In this document: positions 63,398-64,000 of the stretch, in pieces
Layout of the letters: each line of letters begins with the position of its first letter
How positions within the stretch are numbered: the stretch's first letter is position 1
Origin: JAHEKD01 sp965215945
GTDB taxonomy: Bacteria > Pseudomonadota > Gammaproteobacteria > Arenicellales > JAHEKD01
Direction: 5' to 3'
NCBI GenBank assembly: GCA_965215945.1
Contig: CBDCFC010000028.1
Coordinates: 39,430 to 103,429, forward strand
Length of the DNA stretch: 64,000 nucleotides
Notes under the pieces: generated by a model
Told to the model about the DNA's origin: nothing
Seen by the model: the letters and a program-made list of their open reading frames with translations, nothing else
Databases searched by the model: none
Translations under genes and position numbers: made by a program

Positions 63398-64000
63398 TCA
63401 GCTAAAGATAAAATCCGGATGAGTTTTGACACAGTACTGCTCTAGAATCAATTGATTCTCCCCGTTGTATAAATCCAATAATGTGTTGAACAATTCGCTG
63501 TTTACTGGCTGAAACTTACCAAATTGCTTTTTAGGTAAATCCTTAATTAACATGTTATTAGCTTTAAGCTTTACCCGTGGGTTTAAAATTATTTTGTTCA
63601 AGTTTAATGCTAATTCGACGCCTAATTCTGACAATGATTCATTGGCCTGATCCAGGTAAATATTATGTTCAGATGATTTTGAATCAAAAAGGCTTACGAA
63701 AGTTTTGTAGTATGTTTCCGGGCTTACTTTGATTAGCTCAAACGGCAGAATAAAAACATTTTCCCTACCAAAGGCATTTACCAACGCATTTATTATTTTT
63801 AACCAAGACAAATCTTCTAAGTTAACTGTTTTTTTGATCCATTGATCAAATTCCATGGCCAGCCCATGACGATGGACAAAGTGATTGTAAACGGAAACAA
63901 GATATGTATCCTGCCTGCGAATGCTGAATATGATTTTAGTATCTTCAATCCCAAATGCTTTGACTAACTGAATAGACTGATGAATTCGATCAAAACCTCC
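63398..64000 (-). CDS. Sulfotransferase, partial at window edge
   Basis: The frame continues to the right edge without a stop, so the N-terminus is missing. The visible 200 codons include IIFSIRRQDTYLVSVYNHFV (3'-phosphate-binding motif, near the right edge) and a helical C-terminal part similar to bacterial sulfotransferases. The internal ATG at 63856 is not the real start because the upstream codons continue the family match. It is convergent with the previous gene. Confidence 0.8.
   Translation of the reverse strand, partial: GGFDRIHQSIQLVKAFGIEDTKIIFSIRRQDTYLVSVYNHFVHRHGLAMEFDQWIKKTVNLEDLSWLKIINALVNAFGRENVFILPFELIKVSPETYYKTFVSLFDSKSSEHNIYLDQANESLSELGVELALNLNKIILNPRVKLKANNMLIKDLPKKQFGKFQPVNSELFNTLLDLYNGENQLILEQYCVKTHPDFIFS

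Noticed and set aside
1..64000. CRISPR arrays, tRNA genes, rRNA genes, insertion sequences, prophage genes
   Set aside because: None were seen on either strand on reading; a dedicated search tool was not available, so small RNA genes could be missed.

Overview
The window reads as a stretch of gammaproteobacterial chromosome. The evidence is gene order: a TIGR02449 coiled-coil gene next to a likely zapA, divergent from ygfB-pepP-ubiH-ubiI; tesA divergent from ybbA-ybbP; and priA, argS and an FtsN-like SPOR gene on one strand. Composition is moderate to AT-rich. I saw no rRNA or tRNA genes, transposase, prophage or CRISPR array. The species cannot be named from this sequence.

Left part (1-27 kb) is mostly housekeeping and stress physiology: ubiquinone hydroxylases, NhaR-type regulator, ribosome hibernation factor with a BI-1 membrane protein and two small unknown genes, an FG-GAP exported protein, a CPA2 antiporter, ThpR, Fur with an FbpC-type ATPase, Tpx, LtrA, a PfkB kinase, a dicarboxylate/glutamate symporter, an FAD oxidoreductase, TesA, a YbbA-YbbP type ABC system, an LTA-synthase-like membrane phosphotransferase and malate synthase G.

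Middle part (27-45 kb): an iron module (FbpB-like permease, ferritin, FbpA-like binding protein) completes the transporter whose ATPase sits beside fur at 12 kb. The regions upstream of fur, of ferritin/fbpB and of fbpA carry the same 12-base Fur-box core. Next come an HU-like protein, an SLC13 permease with a TPP enzyme, a GNAT/DUF1801/sulfotransferase string, an orphan MCE-domain lipoprotein, SPOR protein, ArgS, a PqiA-like protein and PriA. Intergenic gaps here hold several palindromic REP-like elements, and a gene-free gap upstream of priA holds a cluster of DnaA boxes.

Right part (45-64 kb) is an accessory surface region: GDP-mannose and GDP-4-keto-6-deoxymannose synthesis (manC, gmd), a WbpE-like sugar aminotransferase, methyltransferases, a glycosyltransferase-like protein and four sulfotransferase-type genes, consistent with making or decorating a sulfated, methylated cell-surface glycan. 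Inside it lies an island of exported proteins (50-57 kb): a subtilase and two other proteins sharing an uncharacterised module with a PCR-x-x-DTR signature, a SEL1-repeat protein, a V8/trypsin-like protease and a small lipoprotein. This shared-module island is the best candidate for an undescribed system.

Three genes (priA, the PqiA-like gene, and a methyltransferase at 49-50 kb) carry single-base indels, all in short homopolymers. These may be assembly errors or real decay. Two gene remnants were also found: a 57-residue N-terminal piece of an alpha/beta-hydrolase/OsmC protein next to fur, and a 39-codon fragment at 59 kb.
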